A stretch of 64,000 bases of DNA from Sungkyunkwania multivorans (GTDB lineage Bacteria; Bacteroidota; Bacteroidia; Flavobacteriales; Flavobacteriaceae). Positions 44,220 to 54,010 of this stretch are shown piece by piece. Where the stretch lies: assembly GCF_042675645.1 (NCBI RefSeq), contig NZ_JBHTJH010000004.1:248001-312000 (forward strand), written 5' to 3'. The translations under genes and the position numbers were made by a program. Below the pieces are notes generated by a model. That model made no database searches. It was not told where the DNA came from and worked only from the letters and a program-made list of their open reading frames with translations. Every line of letters starts with the position of its first letter. Position 1 is the stretch's first letter.

Positions 44220-46325
44220 TTACCTTACAAACGCATTGGCCATACCACCGTCTACATTGATCGTGTTACCGGTACTTTTATCTAAGATAGCACAAAGTGA
44301 AAAAACCGCATTCGCTATATCTTCCGGTAGGATTATTTCATTCAATAAATTGCGTTTGGCGTAGTGCGATGGCAATTCATCAACAGAGATGCCGTATGCC
44401 TTGGCGCGCCCTTCGGCCCATTCACCTTCCCAAATCTTACTACCTATTATTACACCGTCTGGATTAACAGTGTTCACTCGAATCTTATACTTTCCAAGTT
44501 CCGAAGCTAAAAGTCGTGTCATATGCTGTTGTGCAGCTTTGGCCGTACCATAACCAACATTATTTGGACCAGCCACCAACCCATTCTTACTGGCAATATT
44601 TATTATAGAGCCTCCTCGGCCTTGCTTCTTCATGATGTTCACTCCATGCTGCACCATAAGAAATTGTCCTTTGACCAGCACATCTTGTAGCAGATCCCAT
44701 TCTTTCACTGAAGTGTCTTCAAGTGGTTTGGAAATTGCCAGACCAGCAGAATGGACAATGATATCTACACCACCAAAATCGATACTCGCTTTTTTGTAAG
44801 CCTTTATAATGGCATTCTCATCAGTCACATCACATTCGGCAACCGAAGCCTCATCTTTATTAAATGACTTCATCGCTTCGATAAGGTTCTTTTCATCTAG
44901 GTCAGTGAGCAACACATTGGCACCTTCCGCCACCAGCTTGTCGGCGATTGCCTTTCCAATACCACCAGATCCACCAGTAACTATAGCTATTTTTCTCGAT
45001 AATGGTTTTTCGGGAGGCATTCGTTTGAGTTTCGCCTCTTCTAGTAACCAATATTCGATGTTAAAAGCTTCTTGTCTCGGCAAGGCCGTATATTCTGAGA
45101 TTGTTTCAGAGCCTCTCATAACATTGATGGCATTCACGTAAAACTCACTCGCGACTCTGGCGGTTTGTTTGTTTTTGGCAAAGGTAAACATGCCTACTCC
45201 GGGATAGATGATCACCACAGGATTGGGGTCGCGCATGGCAGGGCTATTGGGATGCTTGCAGCTTTCATAATAGTCGGCATATTCTTTTCTATATTTCTCA
45301 AACTGCGGTTCTATCATTTTTAATATTGCTTCTGTATCTTCCAGTGGATAGTTTGTGTCGATAGATAATACCAGAGGCTTTATTTTAGTTCGTAAAAAAT
45401 GATCTGGACACGAGGTGCCCATAGCCGCCAGTCTTTCTAGATCATTGCTGTTGATGAATTCGAGCACTGCCTCAGTGTCGTTAAAGTGCCCGACCATAGC
45501 TTTTTCGCTACTGCACAATCCTCGGAGAACAGGAGCTAGCATTGCCGCCTTTTCTTGACGGACATCTTCAGGAAGGCTCTCGACCCTAGATCCGCCAAAA
45601 GAAGGACCTCTTTTTTCTGCTTTTTCTTCAATATAGTTCGCTGCAGCATCGATTACTTCCAGACTATTTATGTAACATTCATAAGAGGAATCACCCCAGG
45701 TAAATAATCCGTGATTACCTAGCACAATTCCCCGAATGCCAGGATTTTCTTCCAGGCACTTTTCCAATTGAAGTCCGAGATCAAACCCAGGGCGTTGCCA
45801 AGGCACCCATCCCATGGTATCTCCCCAGATCTCTTTTGTGATCTTTTGCCCGTCCTTTGCGGCTGCGATTGCTATGAGTGCATCGGGATGAAGATGGTCT
45901 ATATGTTTAAAAGGCAGCAATCCATGCAGAGGAGTATCGATCGATGGTGCTTTACTGTTCAAATCGTAAATACAATGATTAAAAAGAGCGACCATTTCGT
46001 CTTCATGTTCAATGCCTCTGTAGACAGTTTTCAAATTTCTTAAGCGTTCTGTGTACAAGCCTGCGATTCCTTCTCTTGTCAAAGTTCCTATGTCTCCTCC
46101 AGAACCTTTTACCCACATTACTTCTACCGTATTTCCAGTGAGCGGATCCTTTTCCAGCGTTTTGCAGCTCGTATTACCCCCTCCGTAGTTGGTTATCCGC
46201 AAATCGGCGCCTAAAATATTCGAACGATATAGGAATAACGCAAGCTCGTCTCCTTCTAGTTTTTTAGAATGATCGTGATCCCATAGGTAATTTACATTCC
46301 GGAAAGTTTTGGCATTGATGTCCAT
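44220..46325 (-). CDS. rhaEW: Fused rhamnulose-1-phosphate aldolase / lactaldehyde dehydrogenase (SDR)
   Basis: The open frame reaches 46376, but I choose the ATG at 46325 (701 residues). Homologues start just before the FRNVNYLWD segment, and the promoter inferred here starts transcription near 46353, inside the longer frame. Residues 1-430 form the class II aldolase, with LGADLRITNYGGGNTSCK (in parts), HPDALIAIA and GNHGLFTWG. Residues 445-701 form an SDR, with TGGSGGIGKA and YGTAK (catalytic Tyr/Lys). The fusion splits L-rhamnulose 1-phosphate into DHAP and L-lactaldehyde and oxidises the latter to L-lactate. This two-domain enzyme is known from rhamnose regulons of several phyla. Confidence 0.9.
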   Translation of the reverse strand: MDINAKTFRNVNYLWDHDHSKKLEGDELALFLYRSNILGADLRITNYGGGNTSCKTLEKDPLTGNTVEVMWVKGSGGDIGTLTREGIAGLYTERLRNLKTVYRGIEHEDEMVALFNHCIYDLNSKAPSIDTPLHGLLPFKHIDHLHPDALIAIAAAKDGQKITKEIWGDTMGWVPWQRPGFDLGLQLEKCLEENPGIRGIVLGNHGLFTWGDSSYECYINSLEVIDAAANYIEEKAEKRGPSFGGSRVESLPEDVRQEKAAMLAPVLRGLCSSEKAMVGHFNDTEAVLEFINSNDLERLAAMGTSCPDHFLRTKIKPLVLSIDTNYPLEDTEAILKMIEPQFEKYRKEYADYYESCKHPNSPAMRDPNPVVIIYPGVGMFTFAKNKQTARVASEFYVNAINVMRGSETISEYTALPRQEAFNIEYWLLEEAKLKRMPPEKPLSRKIAIVTGGSGGIGKAIADKLVAEGANVLLTDLDEKNLIEAMKSFNKDEASVAECDVTDENAIIKAYKKASIDFGGVDIIVHSAGLAISKPLEDTSVKEWDLLQDVLVKGQFLMVQHGVNIMKKQGRGGSIINIASKNGLVAGPNNVGYGTAKAAQQHMTRLLASELGKYKIRVNTVNPDGVIIGSKIWEGEWAEGRAKAYGISVDELPSHYAKRNLLNEIILPEDIANAVFSLCAILDKSTGNTINVDGGMANAFVR

Positions 46326-46359
46326 TCGGGTTTTTTTAAATTGAACTATCTCGATATCA

Positions 46360-46404
46360 CGAAAGTATTGTGGCATTCACTATTCTCCATCCTGCACTGT
46401 ACTG
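46360..46404 (-). promoter_or_regulatory. Operator and promoter of the rha operon (site A)
   Basis: Minus strand: CAGTACAGTGCAGGAT at 46404-46389, 21 nt, then TACTTTCG at 46367-46360 (one mismatch to TAnnTTTG). The predicted start of transcription, about 46353, lies 28 nt upstream of the preferred rhaEW ATG. Confidence 0.7.
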
Positions 46405-46528
46405 TTCTTTGAAATTATATTTTCATAATTCAATAGAAAATTATTTAATTTTTTGATGAATATTTATGTAAATGGCTTTTATTTTCACTTTTATCAATTA
46501 AATTGGCATTTGATAAAGAAAAGTCAGG

Positions 46529-47578
46529 ATGGAATCCTTAGCACATATGGAAATTGACCATAACTCGCGAATCCCCAAATACAAACAAGTGATCGATTCT
46601 ATAGTTAAAGGGATCGCTAATGGAAGTTTTAAGATCGGCGAGAAAATCCCATCTATAAATGAGATAAGTGAAGAATACTATTTGTCGCGCGACACGGTTG
46701 AAAAGGCTTATAGCCAGCTGAAAAAGAGCAATGTGATCGTTTCGGTGAAAGGGAAGGGTTACTACGTTTCCAAAACAGATCTTGACAGCAAGGTTCGGAT
46801 ACTCTTTTTGGTCAATAAACTCAGTTCTTACAAAATGCGCATCTACAACGCTTTTAGGCGCAAAGTAGCCTCAAAGGCCAAGATCGATCTTAAGATATAC
46901 CATTGTGAAGAGCAGATCTTTTTGAATATACTTGAAGAGAACATTGGCAACTATGATCATTATGTGGTCATGTCACATTTTATCAACAGCCATCAAGAGC
47001 ATGTTGGCCATACGGATGAGGTTCTGGCTGCTTTGAGAAAAGTGCCCTCCAAAAAACTCATATTGGTAGATAATAGATTAAACGAAATTGAGAACTGTGT
47101 TTCGCAGATCTATCAAGATTTTGAAAAGGACATCTTTGGTGCCTTGAATCAGGCGATCAATAAGCTCAAAAAATATGACAAACTAATTCTGGTGTATCCA
47201 GAGAGATCTGTCTACCCTTATCCAAAGGAGATTCTCAGCGGTTTTAAGCGTTTTTGCCTTGCTAATGCATTTGAATTTGAAGTTCTTGATCAGATATATG
47301 AAGGAATGGAATTTCAGTCAAGAGATGCTTACATCACCATTGAAGAAATGGATCTTGTAAATCTATTGAAGCAAGTAAGAGATCATCATTTGGAAATAGG
47401 GAAAGACATTGGGATTATATCTTACAATGACACCCCTTTGAAAGAATTATTGGACATCACCGTGATAAGTACCGACTTTAATGCTATGGGCGAAAAAATT
47501 GGAAACATCCTGCTCGATGGCAAAGGTGAAAAACTAATTAAAAACCGCTTCAGTTTTATCGACAGAAAATCTATTTGA
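46529..47578 (+). CDS. GntR-family regulator with a periplasmic-binding-protein-like sensor
   Basis: The product has 349 residues. The N-terminal winged helix of the GntR type spans about 12-77 (KYKQVIDSIVKGI, GEKIPSINEISEEY, YLSRDTVEKAYSQLKK, KGKGYYV). The rest resembles the LacI/PBP1 sugar-sensing fold (RILFLVNKLS, KLILVDNRL, IGIISYNDTPLKELLDITVIST). An alternative start is the ATG at 46547. It sits between the rha operon and susC, both of which carry the shared operator, so it is the best candidate to bind that element. Its ligand may be L-rhamnose, L-rhamnulose or galactose; this is not decided by the sequence. Confidence 0.88.
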   Translation: MESLAHMEIDHNSRIPKYKQVIDSIVKGIANGSFKIGEKIPSINEISEEYYLSRDTVEKAYSQLKKSNVIVSVKGKGYYVSKTDLDSKVRILFLVNKLSSYKMRIYNAFRRKVASKAKIDLKIYHCEEQIFLNILEENIGNYDHYVVMSHFINSHQEHVGHTDEVLAALRKVPSKKLILVDNRLNEIENCVSQIYQDFEKDIFGALNQAINKLKKYDKLILVYPERSVYPYPKEILSGFKRFCLANAFEFEVLDQIYEGMEFQSRDAYITIEEMDLVNLLKQVRDHHLEIGKDIGIISYNDTPLKELLDITVISTDFNAMGEKIGNILLDGKGEKLIKNRFSFIDRKSI

Positions 47579-47635
47579 TCAGGTACTAGACTTTTCGATT
47601 CTCTCCATTAAAATTACTCTTCATCAACTTTCTTG

Positions 47636-47680
47636 CAGTACAGTACAGGATGGATAATATTTAACCCTATCTTAATATTG
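47636..47680 (+). promoter_or_regulatory. Operator and promoter of susC (site B)
   Basis: CAGTACAGTACAGGAT at 47636-47651, 21 nt, then TAATATTG at 47673-47680 (one mismatch to TAnnTTTG). It lies about 100 nt upstream of susC. This is the most regular of the four copies: CTGTACTGTACTG on the other strand is nearly palindromic. Confidence 0.7.
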
Positions 47681-47779
47681 TTGATAATAATGCAAAAAGA
47701 ACGACTTTTTTATAGCTATTTATCAGTAAATGAGTTTTTTTTTGAATAATCGACAATAATCAAAGCTAACTGTTTTATA

Positions 47780-50700
47780 ATGAGGAATTTGCAATTTAAA
47801 CAATTTAAGAAAACCGGACTATGGTTACTGGTCCTTAGTTTCATTTTTGTAACCCACCAAATAAAGGCAAATACCGATCAAGATCGAATTATTTCCGGGA
47901 CTGTGATATCCGAGGAAGGAACACCACTTCCAGGGGTAAATGTGATCGTGAGGGGAACCAGGATAGGTCAAACTTCAGATTTTGATGGCAATTATAGAAT
48001 CAATGTTCCGGTAAATGCCGAAATCTTGGTGTTTTCATATATAGGATTTCAAACCCAAGAAGTGACCATAGGGACGCAGACCGTGATCAACATTACCATG
48101 AAACCAGATGCGACCAATTTGGATGAAGTGGTTGTGATCGGTTATGGGGAGCGAAAGCGGGAAGAACTTGTTGGAGCGGTTTCAACGGTTCAATCCACTA
48201 CTATTGAGAATCAACAGGTGCCTACTTTCGAACAAGCTTTGATTGGGCAGGTTTCTGGTGTTCAATTTAGAGATGGTGGTGCCCCAGATGGAGGACCTCA
48301 AGTAATAGTCAGAGGACTTTCAACCTTCGGAAACAACAATCCTCTGTATGTGATCGATGGTTTTCCAATAGGAACAAATGCGGGGGTACAGCGTGACAAC
48401 TACTTGCTCAATTCGATAAACCCTGCTGACATAGAGTCTGTAAGTGTTTTAAAAGATGCTGCCTCAAAAGCGATATATGGATCGCGAGCCTCTAACGGTG
48501 TCATCATTATCACCACCAAAAAAGGAAGACGAAATAGAAAACCAGTGATTACGATGAGCACCAATGTTGGCTTTCAGAATGTCCCTGAATACGAAGCACC
48601 ACCAGTTCTCAATGCCGCTGAATTAGCGCAATATACACTAGAGTATTTTGAAGACCAGGAGGCTGCGGGATCCCCCTTAGGCGGCTTACAACAAAACCAA
48701 CGTGCTTTTTTGCTTGGAACTAATGATTATGGTGAAGATAACGATTGGTTCGACCTCATTACACGTACAGGATATGTACAGAATTATAACATAGCCGTTT
48801 CGGGAGGTAGCGAACGCTCTAGGTACAGCGTATCACTAGCAATGCAAGATAGAGAAGGTATTATCATTAACAGTTCTTTTACACGATATTCATTGAATTT
48901 TAATTTCGACACACAGATCAGTGACAAATTGCGATATGGATTGAACTTTGCTCCGACAAAATCCATTGCTACAGGCGGGCGTACAGATTCGGCAGCTGGT
49001 AATTTCAGGATATTCAATGCGGTGGCCTTGTCTGCATGGACGGATCCAACAGCACCCTTACGTGATGAGGATGGAAGGCTAACAGCGGTAGCCGACGGGA
49101 ACTTAATATTCCGGTCGAGAAATCAAAATCCGGTAACATTAATGACCGAAAGAATTGATGAGAGACGATCGGACATATTACGACTCGGTACATTTTTAGA
49201 ATATACGATCGTTCCTGGACTAAGAGCTAAAACCTTTGGTTCAGTGCAACTGGTGGATAGAAGAAACAACTCATTTACACCATCACGCTTCCCTGGAAGT
49301 AGCTTGTTTGCAAGTTTAGATGGTACAGGCAGAGCTACAGCGAATGTATTTGAACTTAACAATCTCAATATGGTTTGGGAGAATACCCTGAACTACCGAA
49401 AGGCATTCGGACAAAATGATGAACATCAAATCGATCTGTTGGCTGGTTTTAATATGGAGAAAAGACAGTCATCAACGACCACAGCAAATTCTGCCAATCT
49501 TGTGGATGAGAATATTAAATTGCCAAGTGCAAACAACTCTGTAGAACCTCAAGATTTTACCGGAGGTTCTGCCACCGAAGCGAACGGTATCATTTCAATT
49601 ATTGGAAGGGCGGATTATAATTATGATCAACGTTATTATTTTACCTCTACTTGGCGAAGAGATGGTTCTTCCAAATTCGGACGTGACTCCAGATATGCCG
49701 ATTTTATCTCAGGCGGATTGGCATGGAGGATCTCTAACGAATCGTTCTTCGAATCTTTGAAGCCGACTTTTTCAGAATTTAGAATTGAAGGAGGATATGG
49801 TCTAAGTGGGAATAATAGCAATATAGGTAATTATACTGCACAGGGAGCCATAGCACAAGGAAACGACTATAATTTTGATGGTGTAAATGCTCCAGGGGCG
49901 AACGTGAGCATTCTACCGAATAGGCAGGCGCGTTGGGAAGAATCCAAAGAAATAAACTTTGGTGTTGATCTCGGATTTTTTAATAACCGAGTTTTCCTCA
50001 CTGCTGATTATTATGACTATACTTCAATTGACTTCCTATTTAGCCAACCATTACCAAGAACTAGTGGTTTTGGAAGTATTGTTTCTAATTTAGGGGAAAT
50101 TCAGAATAAGGGTATAGAACTAGAGCTGACCACGAGAATTATAGAAAAGAAGGATTTCCGATGGACCGCGAGTATTAACTACACGAGAAATAGGAATGAG
50201 GTTATCGATGTTCCTCAAGAAGACAATGCCTTTTTTCCAGGAGGAAGCGATTTGAGCGGGGGCAATATTACCGAGGTCAGAGAAGGACAACCTTTGGGGC
50301 AATTTAGAGGATTGAAGGTCACTGGACTCTTTACACAAGAAGACTTGGATAATCCAGACCAGCCAAAATATAGAAATGCTTCGCAAACTATCGTCGGCTC
50401 ACTAAAATGGGAAGATGTTCCAACGATTGACACCGATGGAGATGGAATTCCGGATCAAGCCGATGGCGTTTTAGACTTTGCCGATGTGACGACCATTGGC
50501 GACTCCAATCCCAATTTCATATTTGGTTTTAACACTCGGATCAATTATAAAAACTTTGATCTCACCATTACAGGAGATGGCGCTGTTGGGCAACAAGTAT
50601 TGCTAGCGCAAAATCAGTACCTTTGGAATCAGGATGACGGGCAGTTCAACATTGATAGAGTATTATTGGAAAGATATCGACCTGGAGATGACCCCAGAAC

Positions 50701-51019
50701 AAAGGTCATCCCTGGTACCGGTAGTCGATTTAGTCGACAAGCCTTCAGAAGAACCAATTCACTTCACATTCAAGATGCCGACTATTTATGGGTAAGGAAT
50801 ATCACACTTGGCTATCGTTTACGCGGTGACAAGTTCAACAATGCCTTCGATAGTGTCAGAATCTATTTTAGTGCACAGAATCCATTTTTATTCACAGAAT
50901 ATGACTACGGCGCCCCGACAGTTAACAGGGCAGCAGATAATGCAATAGTTCGCAATGTAGATAATGGGGCTTATCCAATTGCAACTACAGTAAGTCTTGG
51001 ATTTGATATTACATTCTAA
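47780..51019 (+). CDS. susC: SusC-like TonB-dependent transporter
   Basis: This 1079-residue outer-membrane protein has a signal peptide (to about residue 31) and an N-terminal carboxypeptidase-regulatory-like domain (about 37-112, ISGTVISEEGTPLPGVNVIV in part). The plug follows (about 113-235, LDEVVVIGYG as TonB-box-like segment and NPLYVIDGFPIG), then the beta-barrel ending in aromatic VSLGFDITF. With SusD it would import oligosaccharides. The cargo is inferred as a galactose- and rhamnose-containing oligosaccharide from the surrounding enzymes. Confidence 0.95.
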   Translation: MRNLQFKQFKKTGLWLLVLSFIFVTHQIKANTDQDRIISGTVISEEGTPLPGVNVIVRGTRIGQTSDFDGNYRINVPVNAEILVFSYIGFQTQEVTIGTQTVINITMKPDATNLDEVVVIGYGERKREELVGAVSTVQSTTIENQQVPTFEQALIGQVSGVQFRDGGAPDGGPQVIVRGLSTFGNNNPLYVIDGFPIGTNAGVQRDNYLLNSINPADIESVSVLKDAASKAIYGSRASNGVIIITTKKGRRNRKPVITMSTNVGFQNVPEYEAPPVLNAAELAQYTLEYFEDQEAAGSPLGGLQQNQRAFLLGTNDYGEDNDWFDLITRTGYVQNYNIAVSGGSERSRYSVSLAMQDREGIIINSSFTRYSLNFNFDTQISDKLRYGLNFAPTKSIATGGRTDSAAGNFRIFNAVALSAWTDPTAPLRDEDGRLTAVADGNLIFRSRNQNPVTLMTERIDERRSDILRLGTFLEYTIVPGLRAKTFGSVQLVDRRNNSFTPSRFPGSSLFASLDGTGRATANVFELNNLNMVWENTLNYRKAFGQNDEHQIDLLAGFNMEKRQSSTTTANSANLVDENIKLPSANNSVEPQDFTGGSATEANGIISIIGRADYNYDQRYYFTSTWRRDGSSKFGRDSRYADFISGGLAWRISNESFFESLKPTFSEFRIEGGYGLSGNNSNIGNYTAQGAIAQGNDYNFDGVNAPGANVSILPNRQARWEESKEINFGVDLGFFNNRVFLTADYYDYTSIDFLFSQPLPRTSGFGSIVSNLGEIQNKGIELELTTRIIEKKDFRWTASINYTRNRNEVIDVPQEDNAFFPGGSDLSGGNITEVREGQPLGQFRGLKVTGLFTQEDLDNPDQPKYRNASQTIVGSLKWEDVPTIDTDGDGIPDQADGVLDFADVTTIGDSNPNFIFGFNTRINYKNFDLTITGDGAVGQQVLLAQNQYLWNQDDGQFNIDRVLLERYRPGDDPRTKVIPGTGSRFSRQAFRRTNSLHIQDADYLWVRNITLGYRLRGDKFNNAFDSVRIYFSAQNPFLFTEYDYGAPTVNRAADNAIVRNVDNGAYPIATTVSLGFDITF

Positions 51020-51033
51020 ATAAAAACGTACCA

Positions 51034-52509
51034 ATGTTAAAAACATATTTCATGATGAAAAATATCATAAAAACAGCTGTGATCGCTCTATTGATAACGG
51101 GATGTCAAGATTTTTTGGAAGAGACGCCCGAGGCATTTAGAACAACTGATAGCTTCTTTCAGACCGAAGATGAGATAGACCAGGGCATCGCCTCGACCTA
51201 TCGCGTAAATAGAGGCATACACAATAACCTCCAATTAAGATTTGGCGAGACGAGGGCTGATAATACGAACATCGAAATTACAGGAGATGGTGGCGGACTG
51301 AATGATGACCAGATGAACGAATTTACCATGGACGCTACAAACGGTCTTCTCTCTAGTTACTGGAATGACAATTATGTTGGAATTTCAAGAGCAAACTTCG
51401 TGCTAGCCAGTATCGATGATGTCGAATATCAAGAGCAAGAAATCAAAAACGCTCGAAAAGGAGAGGCACTTTTTTTAAGAACATTATTCCACTTTAATTT
51501 GGTGAGGATTTATGGGGATATACCATATATTGATCGTCCTGGGGAAAGCCCAGATCAGATCTTGTCCGAGGAATTCATCGCACGAGACCCGGCTGATCAG
51601 GTCTACTCCGAGATTTTGAATGATGCGCAACAAGCCATTGATCTATTACCAAGCGATACCGATGATGAAGGAAGGGCTACCTTAGGAGCCGCTTTAATGT
51701 TAAAGGCTAAAATTCACATGGCGTTGCAACAATATACTGAGGCCCGACCGCTACTAGAACAAATTACCGGTCTTGGCTATTCGCTTTTGCCCAACTATGG
51801 CGACGTGTTTTTGACCAAGAATCACAACGAAGGAATTTTTGAGATTCAGTATAGTCCAGCATTGGACCAAGGAGCTAACTTTTTCACCAATTTTGTACCT
51901 AACAGAAGTGGTAATGACATTCTGGGTCCCAATGCTGCGCCTAACAGCCGAGGCAACCAATTTCAGCCAACCGAAAGCATACTGGACGCTTATGACCCGA
52001 TGGATGAACGTTATCTGCATAACATATCAACTTATACCGATTCTAATAGCAATTTATTTTATTGGGTTAGCAAATTTGCAAAACCATTCGATCAAAATCA
52101 GCCTGGTCAACAGGATATTAATTGGCAGATGTACAGGTATGCAGATGCCTTACTGATGCTAGCCGAATGTTATGAAAAAGTAGGTGGTGGAGATCCAGCC
52201 ACATTAGTAGGACAAATAAGAGCCAGAGCTGGACTTTCGCCCACTTTATCAGCAGCCGAATTAGCTGACTTAGAACAGACGATAGCCGATGAACGCCGAA
52301 AAGAATTAGCTTTCGAAGGTCATAGATATTTTGACCTTCTACGAACCGGTAAATTGGTAGAAGTCATGACCGCACATGGAATTCAGGAGATCGCGAATGG
52401 TCAAACAGTGACTGGAGCTGAGGCCTACCAAAACATTAGAGATGTCTTTGGGATTCCTTTCAATCAGGTACTAGAGTTTGGTTTTGAACAAACTCCGGGA
52501 TGGGAATAG
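51034..52509 (+). CDS. susD: SusD-like glycan-binding lipoprotein
   Basis: This 491-residue protein has a lipoprotein signal ending at LITGC. The ATG at 51055 would give the shorter, more typical signal (MKNIIKTAVIALLITGC), so the exact start is open. The SusD fold is supported by FLEETPEAF after the Cys, an N-terminal TPR-like region with ARKGEALFLRTLFHFNLVRIYGD and the C-terminal RRKELAFEGHRYFDLLRTGK motif. It forms a complex with the preceding SusC at the cell surface. Confidence 0.95.
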   Translation: MLKTYFMMKNIIKTAVIALLITGCQDFLEETPEAFRTTDSFFQTEDEIDQGIASTYRVNRGIHNNLQLRFGETRADNTNIEITGDGGGLNDDQMNEFTMDATNGLLSSYWNDNYVGISRANFVLASIDDVEYQEQEIKNARKGEALFLRTLFHFNLVRIYGDIPYIDRPGESPDQILSEEFIARDPADQVYSEILNDAQQAIDLLPSDTDDEGRATLGAALMLKAKIHMALQQYTEARPLLEQITGLGYSLLPNYGDVFLTKNHNEGIFEIQYSPALDQGANFFTNFVPNRSGNDILGPNAAPNSRGNQFQPTESILDAYDPMDERYLHNISTYTDSNSNLFYWVSKFAKPFDQNQPGQQDINWQMYRYADALLMLAECYEKVGGGDPATLVGQIRARAGLSPTLSAAELADLEQTIADERRKELAFEGHRYFDLLRTGKLVEVMTAHGIQEIANGQTVTGAEAYQNIRDVFGIPFNQVLEFGFEQTPGWE

Positions 52510-52596
52510 TCAACTGAGTTTTAAGTTAAGGTATAAATTGCGGGAGTAAGGTGTGGTTGTTTAAACGGCCATGCCTTGCTTCTTTAAACAAAAGGA

Positions 52597-54009
52597 ATGA
52601 AAAATCCTCACAAAATTGTAGCGTCAATTCTTTTGATCGTCTTATCGATTGCATGTAAGGAAAGAAAAAAGGATGATTTCGCTATTCATGAAGACACAAG
52701 ACCCAATATCATCTTTTTGTTGACGGATGATCAGCGTTGGGATGCTATAGGTTATGCCGGGAATACCGTCTTAAAGACTCCCAATATAGATACCTTGGCA
52801 AAAGATGGGGTGTATTTTAAAAATGCCTATGTCACTACTTCAATCTGTGCAGTAAGTAGGGCAAGTATTCTTACCGGACAATATGCCCGAAGACATAAAA
52901 TTTGGGGTTTTAGTAAAAATTTTACAGAAGAACAGCTTGACAATACGTATCCACTCTTATTAAGGAGATCCGGATATTACATCGGTTTTATTGGTAAATA
53001 TGGGGTGGGGAATCAACTTCCCGTTGATAAATACGACTATTGGAAAGGCTTTGAAGGACAAGGCACCTTTGATCAAAAGGATAGAGATGGAAATGCAACA
53101 CATCTAACAGATATGATAGGCAAGCAGGCCACGGAATTTTTGGAATTGCAAAGGGGCTTGGACAAGCCATTTTGTTTGTCGGTAAGCTTTAAGGCACCTC
53201 ATGTAGAAGGAGACCCTGGAGTTTTTCTGCCTAATGAGGCTTATGCCGAGCTATATGAGGATGCTACCATCGATATTCCGAAAACATCAACTTCAGAATA
53301 TTTTGAATATTTTCCTTCAAACTTCACTACGAACAACGTAGCAAGAAATAGATGGGAAGATCGATTTTCGACATCAGCGCAACAACAAGAGTCCATTAAA
53401 AAATACTATCGACTGATTCATGGAGTAGACGTTGTCGTCGGAGAGATATTGAAAAAACTAAAGGAAACAGGACAAGATAAAAATACGGTCATCATATATA
53501 CCAGTGACAACGGCTTTTATCTTGGCGAATATGGTTTCGCTGGCAAGTGGTATGGTAGTGAGGCATCCATTCGTGTACCTATGATCATTAATGATCCTCG
53601 TTCTAAGGTTAAAGGTACGGTGATCGATAAAAAGGTACTTAATATAGATGTTGCACCTACGATACTATCAATAGCCGCAGTAGAGGCTCCAAAAATGATT
53701 CAAGGGGAAGATCTCACAAAGTTGATGGCTGACCCTGATACCGAATGGAGAGATTCTTTTTTCTATGAACACCTGTGGAAATCTTCAAATGATTATTACA
53801 TTCCAAGCACCGAAGGCGTGGTAAGCGGAGATAAGAAATACATGAAATACTTCATGAATCGGGATACCACCGATGTGATCTTTGAAGAATTATACGAGCT
53901 GTCCAAAGACCCTTTCGAGACGAACAACCTTATGGGGAATCAAGACGCGAAGATGTTAGAACAGGCGATGAGAGAAAAATATTGGAAACTAAAAAAATTA
54001 GCCGAGTAA
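52597..54009 (+). CDS. S1-family sulfatase (Cys type), lipoprotein
   Basis: This 470-residue formylglycine-dependent sulfatase has lipobox Cys20. The metal site starts NIIFLLTDDQRWD (38-50), and the active-site motif is Cys84-Ala-Val-Ser-Arg88, followed by ASILTGQY. The usual consensus is C/S-x-P/A-S-R; Val here at the third position is a minor variant. YTSDNGFYLGEYG is the second metal-binding block. It removes sulfate esters from the glycan. The modified Cys should be made by the FGE in the galK operon. It ends 1 nt before the second GH2 gene. Confidence 0.93.
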   Translation: MKNPHKIVASILLIVLSIACKERKKDDFAIHEDTRPNIIFLLTDDQRWDAIGYAGNTVLKTPNIDTLAKDGVYFKNAYVTTSICAVSRASILTGQYARRHKIWGFSKNFTEEQLDNTYPLLLRRSGYYIGFIGKYGVGNQLPVDKYDYWKGFEGQGTFDQKDRDGNATHLTDMIGKQATEFLELQRGLDKPFCLSVSFKAPHVEGDPGVFLPNEAYAELYEDATIDIPKTSTSEYFEYFPSNFTTNNVARNRWEDRFSTSAQQQESIKKYYRLIHGVDVVVGEILKKLKETGQDKNTVIIYTSDNGFYLGEYGFAGKWYGSEASIRVPMIINDPRSKVKGTVIDKKVLNIDVAPTILSIAAVEAPKMIQGEDLTKLMADPDTEWRDSFFYEHLWKSSNDYYIPSTEGVVSGDKKYMKYFMNRDTTDVIFEELYELSKDPFETNNLMGNQDAKMLEQAMREKYWKLKKLAE

Positions 54010-54010
54010 T

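Noticed and set aside
46326..46376. Longer N-terminus of the rhaEW product
   Set aside because: The extra 17 residues lack family similarity, and the operator-linked -7 box would place the transcription start inside them.
46521..46535. CAGGATGGA at the GntR gene start as an autoregulatory site
   Set aside because: Only the right half matches and no -7 box follows at 21 nt.
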